Origin: Telluria aromaticivorans
GTDB lineage: Bacteria; Pseudomonadota; Gammaproteobacteria; Burkholderiales; Burkholderiaceae_D
DNA length: 64,000 bases
NCBI RefSeq assembly: GCF_013003915.1
Contig: NZ_JABAIV010000007.1
Span: 62,001-126,000 of the forward strand
Direction of reading: 5' to 3'
Positions within the stretch are counted from its first letter, which is position 1. Each line of letters begins with the position of its first letter. Shown here in pieces: positions 6,682 to 16,736 of this stretch. The notes below the pieces were generated by a model. It was not told the origin of the DNA. It searched no databases and saw nothing but the letters and a program-made list of their open reading frames with translations. The translations under genes and the position numbers were made by a program.

Positions 6682-8694
6682 TCAGATATCGAGCGGATCG
6701 ACTTCCAGGGACCAGCGCACGCGCGACTTCATGGCGCGCAAAATGTCGATCCACTCGCGCAGGAATGCCTGCAGCGCCGGGCGCGAACTCGACTCCACCA
6801 GCAGCTGGGCGCGGTCGACGTTGTGCACGCGGGTCATCGTCATCGGGATCGGGTCGTTGATCATGATGGCTTCATGCGGATAACTGTCGCGCGCCGCCTC
6901 CAGGAAGGCGATGGCGGTGGCCAGCTCGGGCGCCTCGGCGCGCAGCAGCGCCTGGTACATGTAAGGCGGCAGCCCGGCCTGGCGGCGTTCTTCCAGCAGG
7001 CTGCCGGCGAAGCGGTCGTAGTCGTGGCGCACGACGGCGCCATACAGCGGATGGCTGGCATAGCGCGTCTGCACCAGCACCTCGGAGGCCGCCCCGGCGC
7101 GCCCGGCGCGTCCCGCCACCTGCATCAGCTGGGCGAACAGGCGCTCACTGGCGCGGTAATCCTGCGAGAACAGCGCGGTATCCGGGTTCAGGATCCCCAC
7201 CAGGGTCAGCTTTTTGAAATCGTGGCCCTTGGCGACCATCTGGGTGCCGATCAAAATATCCACTTCGCCCCGGTGCACGGTGTCGAAGGCCGCCTGGGCG
7301 CTGCCCTTCAGGCGGGTGGAATCGGCGTCGATGCGCAGGATGCGCGCTTCCGGGAACATCGCCTGCAAGCCCTCCTCCACGCGCTGGGTGCCGCGCCCGA
7401 GCGGCTGCAGGTCGACGTTGCCGCAGGTCGGGCAGTTGCGCGGGATGCGCAGCTCCAGGCTGCAGTGGTGGCAGCGCAGCCGGTGTTCGGGCTTGTGCAG
7501 CACCATGAACGAGGTGCAGCGGGTGCAGTTGCTGATCCAGCCGCAGGCCTCGCAGGTGATCACCGGGGCATAGCCGCGCCGGTTCAGGAACAGCAGCGAC
7601 TGTTCGCCGCGGTCCAGCCGCTGGCGCAGGGCGGCCAGCAGCGCGCCGCTCAAGCCGTCTTTCGGGCGGTCTCGCTCCAGGTCGACCAGCTTCACGGTCG
7701 GCAGCACGGCGTCGCGTACGGCGCGCTCGCGCAGCTCCAGCTTGCGGTAGCGCCCGGTAGCGGCGTGGTGCCAGCTCTCGAGCGAGGGCGTGGCCGAGCC
7801 CAGCACGATCGGGATCGCCAGCTGGTGCGCGCGCCAGACCGCCAGGTCGCGCGCCGAATAGCGCAGGCCTTCCTGCTGCTTGTACGAGGGGTCGTGCTCT
7901 TCGTCGATGACGATCAGCTTCAGATGCGGCAGCGAGGACAGGATCGCCAGGCGCGTGCCGAGCACGATGCGCGCCTTGCCCGCGTGCGCGGCCATCCAGT
8001 GCAGCGTGCGCTCGCCCTCGGACAGGCTGCTGTGCAGGGTTGCCAGCATCACGCCCGGGAAGCGCGCACGGATATTCCCTTCCAGCTGCGGGGTCAGGTT
8101 GATTTCGGGGACCAGGATCAGGATCTGGGCCTGCGCATCGCGCGCCAGCACCTGGGCGCAGGCCTGCAGGTAGACCTCGGTCTTGCCGCTGCCGGTCACG
8201 CCGTACAGCAGGATCGGCGTAAAGCCCACCGCCCCGCCGATGGCATCGGCCGCCGCCTGCTGCGCCGGATTCAGCGCCGGCATGCCGGAAGGGGTAGGGT
8301 CGTGCGGCGTCTCGTCCTTGGCCAGTTTCTTCAGCGCGCGATCGAGCGCCACGGTCTTGGGTACGCGCAGGTTCTTCGGCAACCCGGGCAGCGCCACCTC
8401 GCCCAGCGGCCGCTGGTAATAGTCGGCGGCGAAACGGGCCAGCGCGATCCAGCGTGCGGACAGCGGCGAGAGCTGGCTGCGCACGGCCAGTGCATCCTTG
8501 AGCTTGTCCGGCGGAACCTCGGAGTGTTCCTTGACCGCCACGACCAGGCCAACCACCTCGCGCCGCGCGAATGGCACCAGCACCAGCTGGCCTACCAGGG
8601 GCTCGTCGCCCGGCTGGCAAGGCCAGCGGTAGTCGAAGCAGCTGTTGAGCGGCGTATCGAGCGCGACTTCAAGGAAACAGTGTGCCAAATCCAA
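6682..8694 (-). CDS. priA: Primosomal protein N' (replication restart helicase PriA)
   Basis: A 670-aa superfamily-2 helicase. The N-terminal 3'-DNA-binding domain (VALDTPLNSCFDYRW) is followed by Walker A GVTGSGKT at 165-172, the DEEH box at 264-267, and a zinc-binding insertion with four CxxC pairs (CEACGW, CTRC, CHHC, CPTC). Motifs V and VI are seen in GTQMVAKGHDFKKLTLVGI and MQVAGRAGRAG. PriA recognises stalled forks and D-loops and reloads the replicative helicase. The reading frame begins at TTG 8694. The upstream region contains DnaA-box-like sites. Length and motif order are complete. Confidence 0.96.
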   Translation of the reverse strand: MDLAHCFLEVALDTPLNSCFDYRWPCQPGDEPLVGQLVLVPFARREVVGLVVAVKEHSEVPPDKLKDALAVRSQLSPLSARWIALARFAADYYQRPLGEVALPGLPKNLRVPKTVALDRALKKLAKDETPHDPTPSGMPALNPAQQAAADAIGGAVGFTPILLYGVTGSGKTEVYLQACAQVLARDAQAQILILVPEINLTPQLEGNIRARFPGVMLATLHSSLSEGERTLHWMAAHAGKARIVLGTRLAILSSLPHLKLIVIDEEHDPSYKQQEGLRYSARDLAVWRAHQLAIPIVLGSATPSLESWHHAATGRYRKLELRERAVRDAVLPTVKLVDLERDRPKDGLSGALLAALRQRLDRGEQSLLFLNRRGYAPVITCEACGWISNCTRCTSFMVLHKPEHRLRCHHCSLELRIPRNCPTCGNVDLQPLGRGTQRVEEGLQAMFPEARILRIDADSTRLKGSAQAAFDTVHRGEVDILIGTQMVAKGHDFKKLTLVGILNPDTALFSQDYRASERLFAQLMQVAGRAGRAGAASEVLVQTRYASHPLYGAVVRHDYDRFAGSLLEERRQAGLPPYMYQALLRAEAPELATAIAFLEAARDSYPHEAIMINDPIPMTMTRVHNVDRAQLLVESSSRPALQAFLREWIDILRAMKSRVRWSLEVDPLDI

Positions 8695-9252
8695 CCTTCT
8701 TTATGCCTGCAAGCTGTGGAAAACTTTGTGAATAGTGCGGTACTTGACCCCGCTGGAGGTTTACGTTAGATCAACTCAGGGTCCGGGATTCACAAGAGAA
8801 ATACAAAAATTCTCAATGAATTCAATGGCTTGAAAATATTGAGTTATCCCTGTTAACAAGTCCATCTGGAATCGGCTTGCTGTGCATAACTGCATAGCTG
8901 ACAGGGAAAACTCGCTGCGTTGCACCACACTCTTCACACCTTACTTGAAGAGTTGGGCTAAGTCCCCGTAAACGAACGGCTTTTCGCCAAACTCATGCGC
9001 GCCTGTTGATAACTTTGTGAACAAGGCGCGTAAAGCTGGGACATTTCACTGGGGGAGCTTGACTGTTACTGTGTAAATCCACAGTTCTTTAAGTAAAATA
9101 TGCTTATTAATCAACCACTTACGATTTTATTTCTTTCGCAAAGATGTCCACAGGAATAAATTTGATGTTTTACGAACTTGTGAACAAGTGTGATTTTGCT
9201 GCGGCAATGGCAGGTCCGCAAAACCCTGTCGTCGCCGCAACAAGGATGAATC
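8695..9252. other. 558-bp AT-enriched gap between priA and hemE with DnaA-box-like sites
   Basis: No gene is seen. The region has lower GC than its flanks. It contains TGTGCATAA at 8881-8889, an exact match on the minus strand to the DnaA-box consensus TTATNCACA. It also has single-mismatch versions at 8715-8723 (TGTGGAAAA), 8728-8736 (TGTGAATAG), 9004-9012 (TGTTGATAA), 9016-9024 (TGTGAACAA) and 9179-9187 (TGTGAACAA). It must also hold the priA promoter on the minus strand. Whether DnaA binds here is unproven; dnaA and dnaN are not in the window. Confidence 0.5.
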
Positions 9253-10335
9253 TCAGGCAGTCCGCTGCTTGCGGCTGAAGCTGTGGACAGCGTCGACCAT
9301 CGCCGTCACCGATTCCGGCGGCGTGAACTGCGAAATGCCGTGGCCGAGGTTGAACACGTGGCCATGTCCTGTCGATGGGGTTCCGTAGGCGCTCAGGCTG
9401 CGCTCGACTTCGGCGCGGATCTGCTCCGGCGGCGCGAACAGGATGGCCGGGTCGAGGTTGCCCTGGAGGGCGACGCGGTCGCCGACCAGCGCGCGCGCGC
9501 GGCCCAGGTTCACGGTCCAGTCCAGGCCCAGCGCATCGGCGCCGATGTCGGCCATTTCGTCCAGCCACAGGCCGCCGCCCTTGGTGAACACGATCGCCGG
9601 GATGCGGACGCCGTCTTTCTCGCGCTTCAGCTGGCCCAGGATCTGGCGCATGTAGTTCAGCGAGAACTCCTGGTAAGCGCCGTCGGCGAGCGCGCCGCCC
9701 CAGGAGTCGAAGATCATCACCGCCTGGGCGCCGGCATCGATCTGGGCGTTCAGGTACTGCGCCACGGCGCGCGCATTGGTGTCCAGGATGTGGTGCATCA
9801 GGTCGGGCCGCGCGTACATCATCTTCTTGACGGTATGGAACTCGCGCGAGCCGGCGCCTTCGACCATGTAGCAGGCCAGCGTCCACGGGCTGCCCGAGAA
9901 GCCGATCAGCGGCACGCGGCCATTGATCGCGGTGCGGATCTGGGTCACGGCCTTGAAGACATAGTCGAGCGACGCCATATCCGGTACTGCCAAAGCGCGC
10001 ACCGCTTCTTCGCTGCGCAGCGGACGCTCGAACTTCGGGCCTTCGCCGTCGGCGAAATACAGGCCCAGGCCCATCGCATCCGGCACCGTCAGGATGTCCG
10101 AGAACAGGATCGACGCGTCCAGCGGGAAGCGGTCGAGCGGCTGCAGGGTGACTTCGGTGGCATAGTCCGGATTCTTCGCCAGCCCCAGGAACGAGCCGGC
10201 GCGTTCGCGCGTGGCGCGGTATTCCGGCAGGTAGCGGCCCGCCTGGCGCATCAGCCACACCGGGGTGTAATCGGTCGGCTGGCGCAGCAGCGCACGCAGG
10301 AAGGTGTCGTTCTGGAGCGGGGCAAATTGTGGCAT
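9253..10335 (-). CDS. hemE: Uroporphyrinogen decarboxylase
   Basis: A 360-aa protein; family members are ~350-360 aa. HemE removes four carboxyl groups from uroporphyrinogen III to give coproporphyrinogen III in heme synthesis. The N-terminal signature [19 protein letters not shown] holds the conserved substrate-binding arginines, and [14 protein letters not shown] is the second family signature; the conserved Asp of ILFSDIL is also present. The start is ATG 10335 ([17 protein letters not shown]); a longer in-frame extension upstream overlaps the opposite-strand peptidase and is not real. hemE and priA are on the same strand, 558 bp apart. Confidence 0.96.
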   Translation of the reverse strand: MPQFAPLQNDTFLRALLRQPTDYTPVWLMRQAGRYLPEYRATRERAGSFLGLAKNPDYATEVTLQPLDRFPLDASILFSDILTVPDAMGLGLYFADGEGPKFERPLRSEEAVRALAVPDMASLDYVFKAVTQIRTAINGRVPLIGFSGSPWTLACYMVEGAGSREFHTVKKMMYARPDLMHHILDTNARAVAQYLNAQIDAGAQAVMIFDSWGGALADGAYQEFSLNYMRQILGQLKREKDGVRIPAIVFTKGGGLWLDEMADIGADALGLDWTVNLGRARALVGDRVALQGNLDPAILFAPPEQIRAEVERSLSAYGTPSTGHGHVFNLGHGISQFTPPESVTAMVDAVHSFSRKQRTA

Positions 10336-10425
10336 GGCTGGCAATGAAGGACAGAAGGAAACGCCTATTATCGCATCCCCGGGCCCCCACTTATAATGCC
10401 ATTCCAGTCTTTGAAGGAACCCGTC

Positions 10426-12333
10426 ATGACCAAACAGCAAGCACCCTGCGGCACGTGGACGTCCCCGATCAGCGCCGCCGTCGTTGCCGCCGGCGCCACC
10501 CCGCTGGCTTCCTTGACGCTCGACGGCGCCAGCCTGTACTGGCTGGAAGGCCGGGCCAGCGAGGCGGGGCGCTCGACGCTGGTAAGCAGCGCTGGCGAAC
10601 TGACGCCGGCCCCCTTCAACGTGCGCAGCAAGGTGCATGAATATGGCGGCGGCGCCTATGCCGTCGCCGGTGGCGTGGCCTGGTTCTCCAACCATGCAGA
10701 TGGCCGCCTGTACCGCGTGCAGCCGGGCGGCGAGCCGGGCGCGCTCACGCTCGATAACGCCCACCGCTATGCCGACTTCGTGGTGGATGCGGGGCGCGGG
10801 CGACTGGTGACGGTGCGCGAAGACCATTCCGCGGGCGGCCACTATCCCGTCAACACGATCGCCGCCATCGGTGCCGACGGCCTTGAAACCGTACTCGTGG
10901 ACGGTAACGATTTCTATGCCGCGCCGCGCATTTCGCCGGACGGCCGCCACCTGGCCTGGCTGTGCTGGGACCACCCGCGCATGCCGTGGGAAGGCACCGA
11001 GCTGTGGCTGGCCGATATCCTGGACAACGGCAGCCTGGCGAACGGACGGCTGGTGGCGGGCGGGCCGCAGGAATCGATCTGCCAGCCCGAATGGTCGCCC
11101 GGCGGCCTGCTCCACTTCGTGTCCGATCGCAGCGGCTGGTGGAATCTGTACCGCTACGACCATGGCGTCGTACACGCGCTGTGCCCGCGCGCGGCGGAAT
11201 TCGGCGGGCCGCACTGGAACTTCGGCGGTTCGCTGTACGGCTTCCGTTCGGAAGACGAAATCGTCTGCGCCTATATCGAGGATGGCGTCAGCAAGCTGGC
11301 GCGCCTGCGCGGCGGCGAACTCACTGAAATAGCCACGCCTTACGAGGAAATCCGCGAGCTGCGCGTGAACAGCGAGGCCGTCGCCCTGCTGGGCGGCGCG
11401 CCGACGGTCGCGCCCGAGCTGGCGCGCATCGACCTGGATGCGGGAACCCATGAGGTGCCGGCACGATCCATCAATATGCTACCGCCCGCCGGCGATCTCT
11501 CGGTCCCGCGCAGCATCAACTACCCGAGCGCGAACGGCCGCACCGCCTACGCCTTCCACTACCCGCCGACGAATGCCGATTTCGCACCGCTGGCGGGCGA
11601 GCTGCCGCCGCTGATCGTCATCGGCCACGGCGGCCCGACCGGCATGGCCACCAGCACCCTCAAATTGTCGACCCAGTTCTGGACCAGCCGCGGCTTCGCC
11701 GTGCTCGACGTGAACTATGGCGGCAGCACGGGTTTTGGGCGCGCCTACCGCGACCTGCTCAAGGGCCAGTGGGGCGTGGTCGACGTCGAAGACTGCGTGG
11801 CCGGTGCGCGCTACCTGAGCGAACAGGGCCTGGCCGATCCGGAGCGCCTGCTGGTGCGCGGCAGCAGCGCCGGCGGGCTGACCACCTTGTCCGCCCTCGC
11901 CTTCCACGACCTGTTCAAGGCCGGCGCCTGCTATTACGGCGTGTCCGACCTGGCCGGGCTCGACGCCGACTCGCACAAGTTCGAATCGCATTACAACCAG
12001 TATTTGATCGCCCCGCCGGAACGTGCCGACAGCGTCTACCGCGAGCGCTCGCCTATCCACCACACCGACAAGCTGGACCGGCCGATGATCTTCTTCCAGG
12101 GCCTGGACGACATGGTGGTGCCGCCGCAGCAGTCCGAGACGATGGTCGAGGCGCTGCGTGCACGCAAGCTGCCGGTAGCCTATATCACGCTGGAGGGCGA
12201 AGGCCACGGCTTCCGCAAGGCCGAGAGTGTGGTGCGTACGCTGGAAGCGGAACTGGTGTTCTACCTGCGCGTATTCGGCCTGCCTGTTCCTGCCGGCCTG
12301 CCCGCGGTGGACATCGAGAACCTGCCGGCATGA
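10426..12333 (+). CDS. S9-family prolyl oligopeptidase/dipeptidyl-aminopeptidase-like
   Basis: A 635-aa serine peptidase started at ATG 10426, eight bases after GAAGGAAC. The N-terminal half is a beta-propeller (repeated [10 protein letters not shown] and [16 protein letters not shown] blades). The C-terminal alpha/beta hydrolase contains the nucleophile Ser481 in GSSAG (479-483), the Asp region [10 protein letters not shown] and the His in EGEGHGF. There is no signal peptide, so it is cytosolic. It would cleave short peptides. Its stop overlaps the start of a SNF2 ATPase gene (ATGA), an unexpected partner. Confidence 0.92.
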   Translation: MTKQQAPCGTWTSPISAAVVAAGATPLASLTLDGASLYWLEGRASEAGRSTLVSSAGELTPAPFNVRSKVHEYGGGAYAVAGGVAWFSNHADGRLYRVQPGGEPGALTLDNAHRYADFVVDAGRGRLVTVREDHSAGGHYPVNTIAAIGADGLETVLVDGNDFYAAPRISPDGRHLAWLCWDHPRMPWEGTELWLADILDNGSLANGRLVAGGPQESICQPEWSPGGLLHFVSDRSGWWNLYRYDHGVVHALCPRAAEFGGPHWNFGGSLYGFRSEDEIVCAYIEDGVSKLARLRGGELTEIATPYEEIRELRVNSEAVALLGGAPTVAPELARIDLDAGTHEVPARSINMLPPAGDLSVPRSINYPSANGRTAYAFHYPPTNADFAPLAGELPPLIVIGHGGPTGMATSTLKLSTQFWTSRGFAVLDVNYGGSTGFGRAYRDLLKGQWGVVDVEDCVAGARYLSEQGLADPERLLVRGSSAGGLTTLSALAFHDLFKAGACYYGVSDLAGLDADSHKFESHYNQYLIAPPERADSVYRERSPIHHTDKLDRPMIFFQGLDDMVVPPQQSETMVEALRARKLPVAYITLEGEGHGFRKAESVVRTLEAELVFYLRVFGLPVPAGLPAVDIENLPA

Positions 12334-15300
12334 CCCTGGGCGAATACGACTTCGGCGAGCAGGCGATCCTGGCCTTGCTGGCGCTGGCCGGCGAGCCGAT
12401 GGGCCGCCAGCGCATCCTCGAACACCTGATGGCCGTCGGCCTGGCGCTGCCCCCCGAACAATGGGCGGCCGAGCTGGAGCGGCTGCGCGCGGCCGGGCTG
12501 GTGACCGACGTGGCGGGGCGCGGCTTCATGATCGCACCCGCCGCGACCTGGCCAGCGCTGGCGAAGGCATTGGACACCGGCCTGTTCCCCACCGTGCAAG
12601 CTGCCTATGAACACGTGACCCCGCTGCGGCGCGACTGGCAGGGTACGCCGATGCTGCGCAGCTACCGCCAGGGCCTGGCGCTGCTGCGCATCGCACTGCT
12701 CAGGCGCGAAGGCCCGGCCGTCGTCACGCCGCTGCTGGCCGCCTGCCTGCGCTGCCATGAAGCGTCCTACCTGCACCCGCTGGTCGAAGTCTGCGCCCGG
12801 CCCTTCGACCCGGCCATCCTGGAACACATCCATCCTTCGCTGGTCGACGGCGTACTGGCGGTGCTGGTGCAGCACACCCAGCGCGAGCCTGCGATGGCGC
12901 CCGCCATCCGCGCCGCCGCCGAAGCGCAGGCGGAGCCGTCGGTTGCGCTGCGCATCGCGCTGGGCGAGCATTTGATCCTGTGCGGACGCCTCGATGACGC
13001 GTCGACCCTGCTTGCGGATGTCGACGACGCGGCCGGCCTGTTCTTGCGCAACGTGATTGCGCTGCTGCGTGACGACGTCGACATCGCCTTGCCCGGCATC
13101 GAAGCGGCGCTCAAGGGGCTGCGCCGCGAGACCGGCAAGCGCAAGGCCATCTTCGAGGGCATCGGCGCCCACCTTTACCTGGCCGCCCTCCTGCGCAGCA
13201 ACCAGCCTGCCCATTTAAAACTGGCCGACACCTGGCTCGACATCGCCACCCGCGCGGTGCAGCGGCCGGAAACCGCCGTGGTCTTCCAGCTCAGCATGCT
13301 GCAAGAGATCCGGCGCGGCACCGTCGATGCGGAAGTGCTGGCCTCGCGCAGCTGGGAGATGGCGCTCGAACCGTTTACCTTCCGCGCGCTGATGCACCAC
13401 TGGCTCGGCCTGCCGCAGCTCACTAGCAAGCGCCAGGACATCGAAGACATGCTGGAGCAATCCGAGCGCGCCGGTTTCGATTTGCTGTCGGCGCAGCTGG
13501 CGGCGCTGCTCGGCCAGCTCGGTTTCGTCGGCCAGGAGGCATATGCGAGCGAATTGCGGCGCAAGCACCGCTTCACCGACCTCACGCATTGGTTCGAGCG
13601 CGAGGAACCGTGGGAGCGCCAGCTCAATGCCCTGATTAACCTGCAGCCGGCGCTGAATACGGAAGTGGTGCGCGAATCGCGCCTGGTCTGGATGATCCGC
13701 TACGACGAAAACATGGGCGTGCAGGAGCTGGAACCGCGCGAGCAAAAGCGCGACGCCCAGGGCGGCTGGAGCCGCGGGCGCGCCGTTGGCCTGAAGCGCC
13801 TGGCCGAAGACGCCGCGGCGATCGACTTCCTCACCGCGCAGGATGTGGCCGCGGTGGCGTCCATCGGCGGACGCCGCTACTACGGCAGCACCGGCATCCG
13901 CTTCGAATTCGAACTCGACAAAGCCCTGGCCTCGCTGGTCGGCCACCCGCTGCTGTTCTGGATGGATTCGCCCGGCACGCGGGTGGAACTGCTGCCGGGC
14001 GAGCCGGAGCTCCTGGTGAAGTCGCGCGGCGGCAAGGTGGTGATTACCCTGCAACCCTCTCCCGGAGACCAGGACGGCGAGGTGATCGTCACCCGCGAGA
14101 CGCCAACCCGGCTGCGCCTGGTGCGCATCCTCGATGAACACCGCCGCATCGCCGCCATCGTCGGCGCCGGCCTGGAAGTGCCGGTGGAAGCCGAGCGCCG
14201 CGTACTGCGCGCGATCAGCGCGATCTCGTCCATCGTCACCGTGCAGTCGGACATCGGCGCCAGCCCGGGCGACATCGAACAGGTGGCGGCCGACCCGCGC
14301 CTGCACCTGCACCTGCGCCCTTATCAACAGGGCATGCGCATGCAGATCCTGGTGCGCCCGCTGCCTGGAAGCGGCGCCTATTACCCTCCCGGCACCGGCG
14401 CGGACAACGTGATCGGCGACGTCGACGGCGTGCGCACCGAGGCGAAACGGGACCTGAATGCCGAGCGCGAAGCCGAGCGCCAGCTGGTCGGCGCCTGCCA
14501 CGCGCTCGAACACGGGGAGCTGGACCACGGCGAATGGCTGCTGGGCCAGCCCCTGCAATGCCTGGAATTCGTGGAAGAGCTGCGCGAGCTCGACCCATCG
14601 AAGGTGGTGGTGGCCTGGCCGGAGGGCGAGAAATTCCGCGTGGCGAAACGCGCCAATGCGAAATCGGTGCGCGTGCAGGTGCGGCGCGACAAGGACTGGT
14701 TCGCGGCCAGCGGCGAGGTCGTCATCGACGAGGGCCGCGTGATGAGCCTCGGTTCCTTGCTCGAGAAGCTGCGCGAAGAAAAGAGCCGCTTCGTGGCGCT
14801 GGGCGACAACGAATACCTGGCCCTGAGCGACGAACTGCACCGCCGCCTGATGGAACTCGCCGATTACGGCAGCATGCACGGCGACGAACTGCGCATGCAT
14901 CCGCTGGCCAGCTTCTCGCTGGCCGAGCTGGCCCGGGATGCCGGCAGCATGGCGGGCGACGAGGAATGGCGCAAGCATCTCGAACGCATGGCCGCCAGCG
15001 AAGCCTTCACGCCGGCACTGCCGTCGACCCTGCAGGCCGAGCTGCGCGACTACCAGCGCGAAGGCTTCGAGTGGCTGGGACGCCTGGCCCACTGGGGCGT
15101 CGGCGCCTGCCTGGCCGACGACATGGGCCTGGGCAAGACGCTGCAGGCGCTGGCCCTGCTCCTGATGCGCGCACCCACCGGCCCGGCGCTGGTGGTGGCG
15201 CCGACCTCGGTCTGCCTGAACTGGATCTCTGAAGCCGAGCGCTTTGCGCCGACGCTCAATCTCAAACTGTTCGGGCCGGGCGACCGCGCCGCGACGGTGG

Positions 15301-16433
15301 CGGATGCCGGCCCCTTCGACGTGGTCGTGGTGAGCTACGGCCTGCTGCAGCTGGAAGCGGCCCTGTTCGCCAAGCGCCCGTGGCACAGCATCGTGCTCGA
15401 CGAAGCGCAGGCGATCAAGAACATGCATACCAAGCGCTCGCAGGCCGTAATGGCGCTGCAGGGCGACTTCCGCATGGCGGCCACCGGCACGCCGCTGGAA
15501 AACCACCTGGGCGAATTGTGGAACCTGTTCAGGTTCATCAACCCGGGCCTGCTGGGCAGCGCCGACCAGTTCCAGTTGCGCTTTGCCGGGCCGATCGAGA
15601 AGGCACAGGACAAGCGCGCCGAAGCCGGTGCGCGCATGCGCCTGCGCCGGCTGACGCAGCCCTTCATCCTGCGCCGCACCAAGGCGCAAGTCTTGAGCGA
15701 GCTGCCGCCGCGCACCGAGATCGTGCTGCCGGTCGAACTGAACCAGGACGAGAGCGCGCTGTACGAGTCGCTGCGGCGGCAGGCGCTCGACAAGCTGGCC
15801 TCGCTCGAAGCCCCCGATAACCAGAAATCGATCGAGATCCTGGCCGAGATGATGCGGCTGCGGCGCGCCTGCTGCAATCCGGAGCTGGTGGCGCCCGGCG
15901 CCGGTATCGTCAGCAGCAAGCTGGTGGCCTTTGCGCGCCTGGTCGACGGCCTGCTGGAGAACAAGCACAAGGCGCTGGTGTTCAGCCAGTTCGTCGATCA
16001 CCTGAGCCTGATCCGCAAATACCTGGACGGGAAAAACATCCCCTACCAATACCTCGACGGCGCCACCTCGATGCAGGAACGCAAGCGCCGCGTGGATGCC
16101 TTCCAGGCCGGTGAGGGCGAACTGTTCCTCATCAGCCTGAAGGCGGGCGGCGTCGGCATCAACCTGACCGCGGCCGACTACGTGATCCACATGGACCCGT
16201 GGTGGAACCCGGCGGTGGAAGACCAGGCCTCGGACCGCGCCCACCGCATGGGCCAGCTGCGGCCGGTCACGATCTACCGGCTGGTGGCGCGCGGCACCAT
16301 CGAGGAAGGCATCGTCGACCTGCACCACCGCAAGCGCGGCCTGGCCGACAGCCTGCTGGAAGGGACCGACATGGCGGCGCGCCTGTCGCCGGGAGACATG
16401 CTGGCGATGCTAAAGCAGGGGCTGGGTTCGTAG
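12330..16433 (+). CDS. Large SNF2-family DEAD/DEAH-box ATPase (1367 aa)
   Basis: The N-terminal ~900 residues lack a recognised enzyme domain: a winged-helix-like start (EQAILALLALAGEPMGRQRILEHL) is followed by a long helical region and a possible SWIM/SNF2-associated beta region. The C-terminal SNF2 engine is complete: Walker A DDMGLGKT at 930-937, DEAQ box at 1024-1027, TGTPLENHLGELW, and motif VI RAHRMGQ at 1303-1309. Such proteins translocate on duplex DNA and remodel protein-DNA complexes. The start overlaps the S9 peptidase stop by four bases. The TAG stop at 16431-16433 is part of the GTAG head of an intergenic repeat. A second, separate SNF2 gene lies at 49.4 kb. Confidence 0.9.
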   Translation: MTLGEYDFGEQAILALLALAGEPMGRQRILEHLMAVGLALPPEQWAAELERLRAAGLVTDVAGRGFMIAPAATWPALAKALDTGLFPTVQAAYEHVTPLRRDWQGTPMLRSYRQGLALLRIALLRREGPAVVTPLLAACLRCHEASYLHPLVEVCARPFDPAILEHIHPSLVDGVLAVLVQHTQREPAMAPAIRAAAEAQAEPSVALRIALGEHLILCGRLDDASTLLADVDDAAGLFLRNVIALLRDDVDIALPGIEAALKGLRRETGKRKAIFEGIGAHLYLAALLRSNQPAHLKLADTWLDIATRAVQRPETAVVFQLSMLQEIRRGTVDAEVLASRSWEMALEPFTFRALMHHWLGLPQLTSKRQDIEDMLEQSERAGFDLLSAQLAALLGQLGFVGQEAYASELRRKHRFTDLTHWFEREEPWERQLNALINLQPALNTEVVRESRLVWMIRYDENMGVQELEPREQKRDAQGGWSRGRAVGLKRLAEDAAAIDFLTAQDVAAVASIGGRRYYGSTGIRFEFELDKALASLVGHPLLFWMDSPGTRVELLPGEPELLVKSRGGKVVITLQPSPGDQDGEVIVTRETPTRLRLVRILDEHRRIAAIVGAGLEVPVEAERRVLRAISAISSIVTVQSDIGASPGDIEQVAADPRLHLHLRPYQQGMRMQILVRPLPGSGAYYPPGTGADNVIGDVDGVRTEAKRDLNAEREAERQLVGACHALEHGELDHGEWLLGQPLQCLEFVEELRELDPSKVVVAWPEGEKFRVAKRANAKSVRVQVRRDKDWFAASGEVVIDEGRVMSLGSLLEKLREEKSRFVALGDNEYLALSDELHRRLMELADYGSMHGDELRMHPLASFSLAELARDAGSMAGDEEWRKHLERMAASEAFTPALPSTLQAELRDYQREGFEWLGRLAHWGVGACLADDMGLGKTLQALALLLMRAPTGPALVVAPTSVCLNWISEAERFAPTLNLKLFGPGDRAATVADAGPFDVVVVSYGLLQLEAALFAKRPWHSIVLDEAQAIKNMHTKRSQAVMALQGDFRMAATGTPLENHLGELWNLFRFINPGLLGSADQFQLRFAGPIEKAQDKRAEAGARMRLRRLTQPFILRRTKAQVLSELPPRTEIVLPVELNQDESALYESLRRQALDKLASLEAPDNQKSIEILAEMMRLRRACCNPELVAPGAGIVSSKLVAFARLVDGLLENKHKALVFSQFVDHLSLIRKYLDGKNIPYQYLDGATSMQERKRRVDAFQAGEGELFLISLKAGGVGINLTAADYVIHMDPWWNPAVEDQASDRAHRMGQLRPVTIYRLVARGTIEEGIVDLHHRKRGLADSLLEGTDMAARLSPGDMLAMLKQGLGS

Positions 16434-16669
16434 GGTGGGCGGCTCGTCATTCGGGCCACTGGCCCGAATGACCCCACGCGGTGATAGTTGGCAGCAAGTT
16501 CATCCGGCACGAAAGCGGAGCCAATAACTATCACCGCGTGGGCAGAATCTGCCCACCCTACGAGCCGAGGTCTTTCCCCGAGCGGTGACAGTTAGCAGCG
16601 AGATCATCCGGTACGATATCGAAGCCGTCAGCGATCACCGCGTGGGCGGGAGGACCCGCCCACGCTACG
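16430..16669. repeat. GTAG composite hairpin element, copy 1 (three hairpins)
   Basis: The element opens with GTAGGGTGGGC (16430) and closes with GCCCACCCTAC (ending 16562), followed by a half copy ending CCCACGCTAC at 16669. The left hairpin carries at its tip a perfect 27-nt palindrome at 16446-16472 (13-nt arm GTCATTCGGGCCA, one central base, then its exact complement). The spacer between the hairpins itself starts GTGATAGTT and ends AACTATCAC. Together with short flanks it fills the 303-bp gap after the SNF2 gene and supplies that gene's stop codon. Confidence 0.85.
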
Positions 16670-16736
16670 AACCCCATGCTGGCGCAGCCACGCATTCCAT
16701 GTGATCATGCCGCTTTTTACAGTAGAGATAACACGC

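Noticed and set aside
6043..8769. 908-codon plus-strand frame opposite priA
   Set aside because: It is the complement of priA; composition is Arg/Gln/His-rich with no domain, while the minus strand encodes complete PriA motifs.
8844..8852. TTATCCCTG as a DnaA box
   Set aside because: Three mismatches to TTATNCACA.
13215..16328. 1037-codon minus-strand frame opposite the SNF2 gene
   Set aside because: Mirror of a real gene with high GC at third positions; no recognisable motif.
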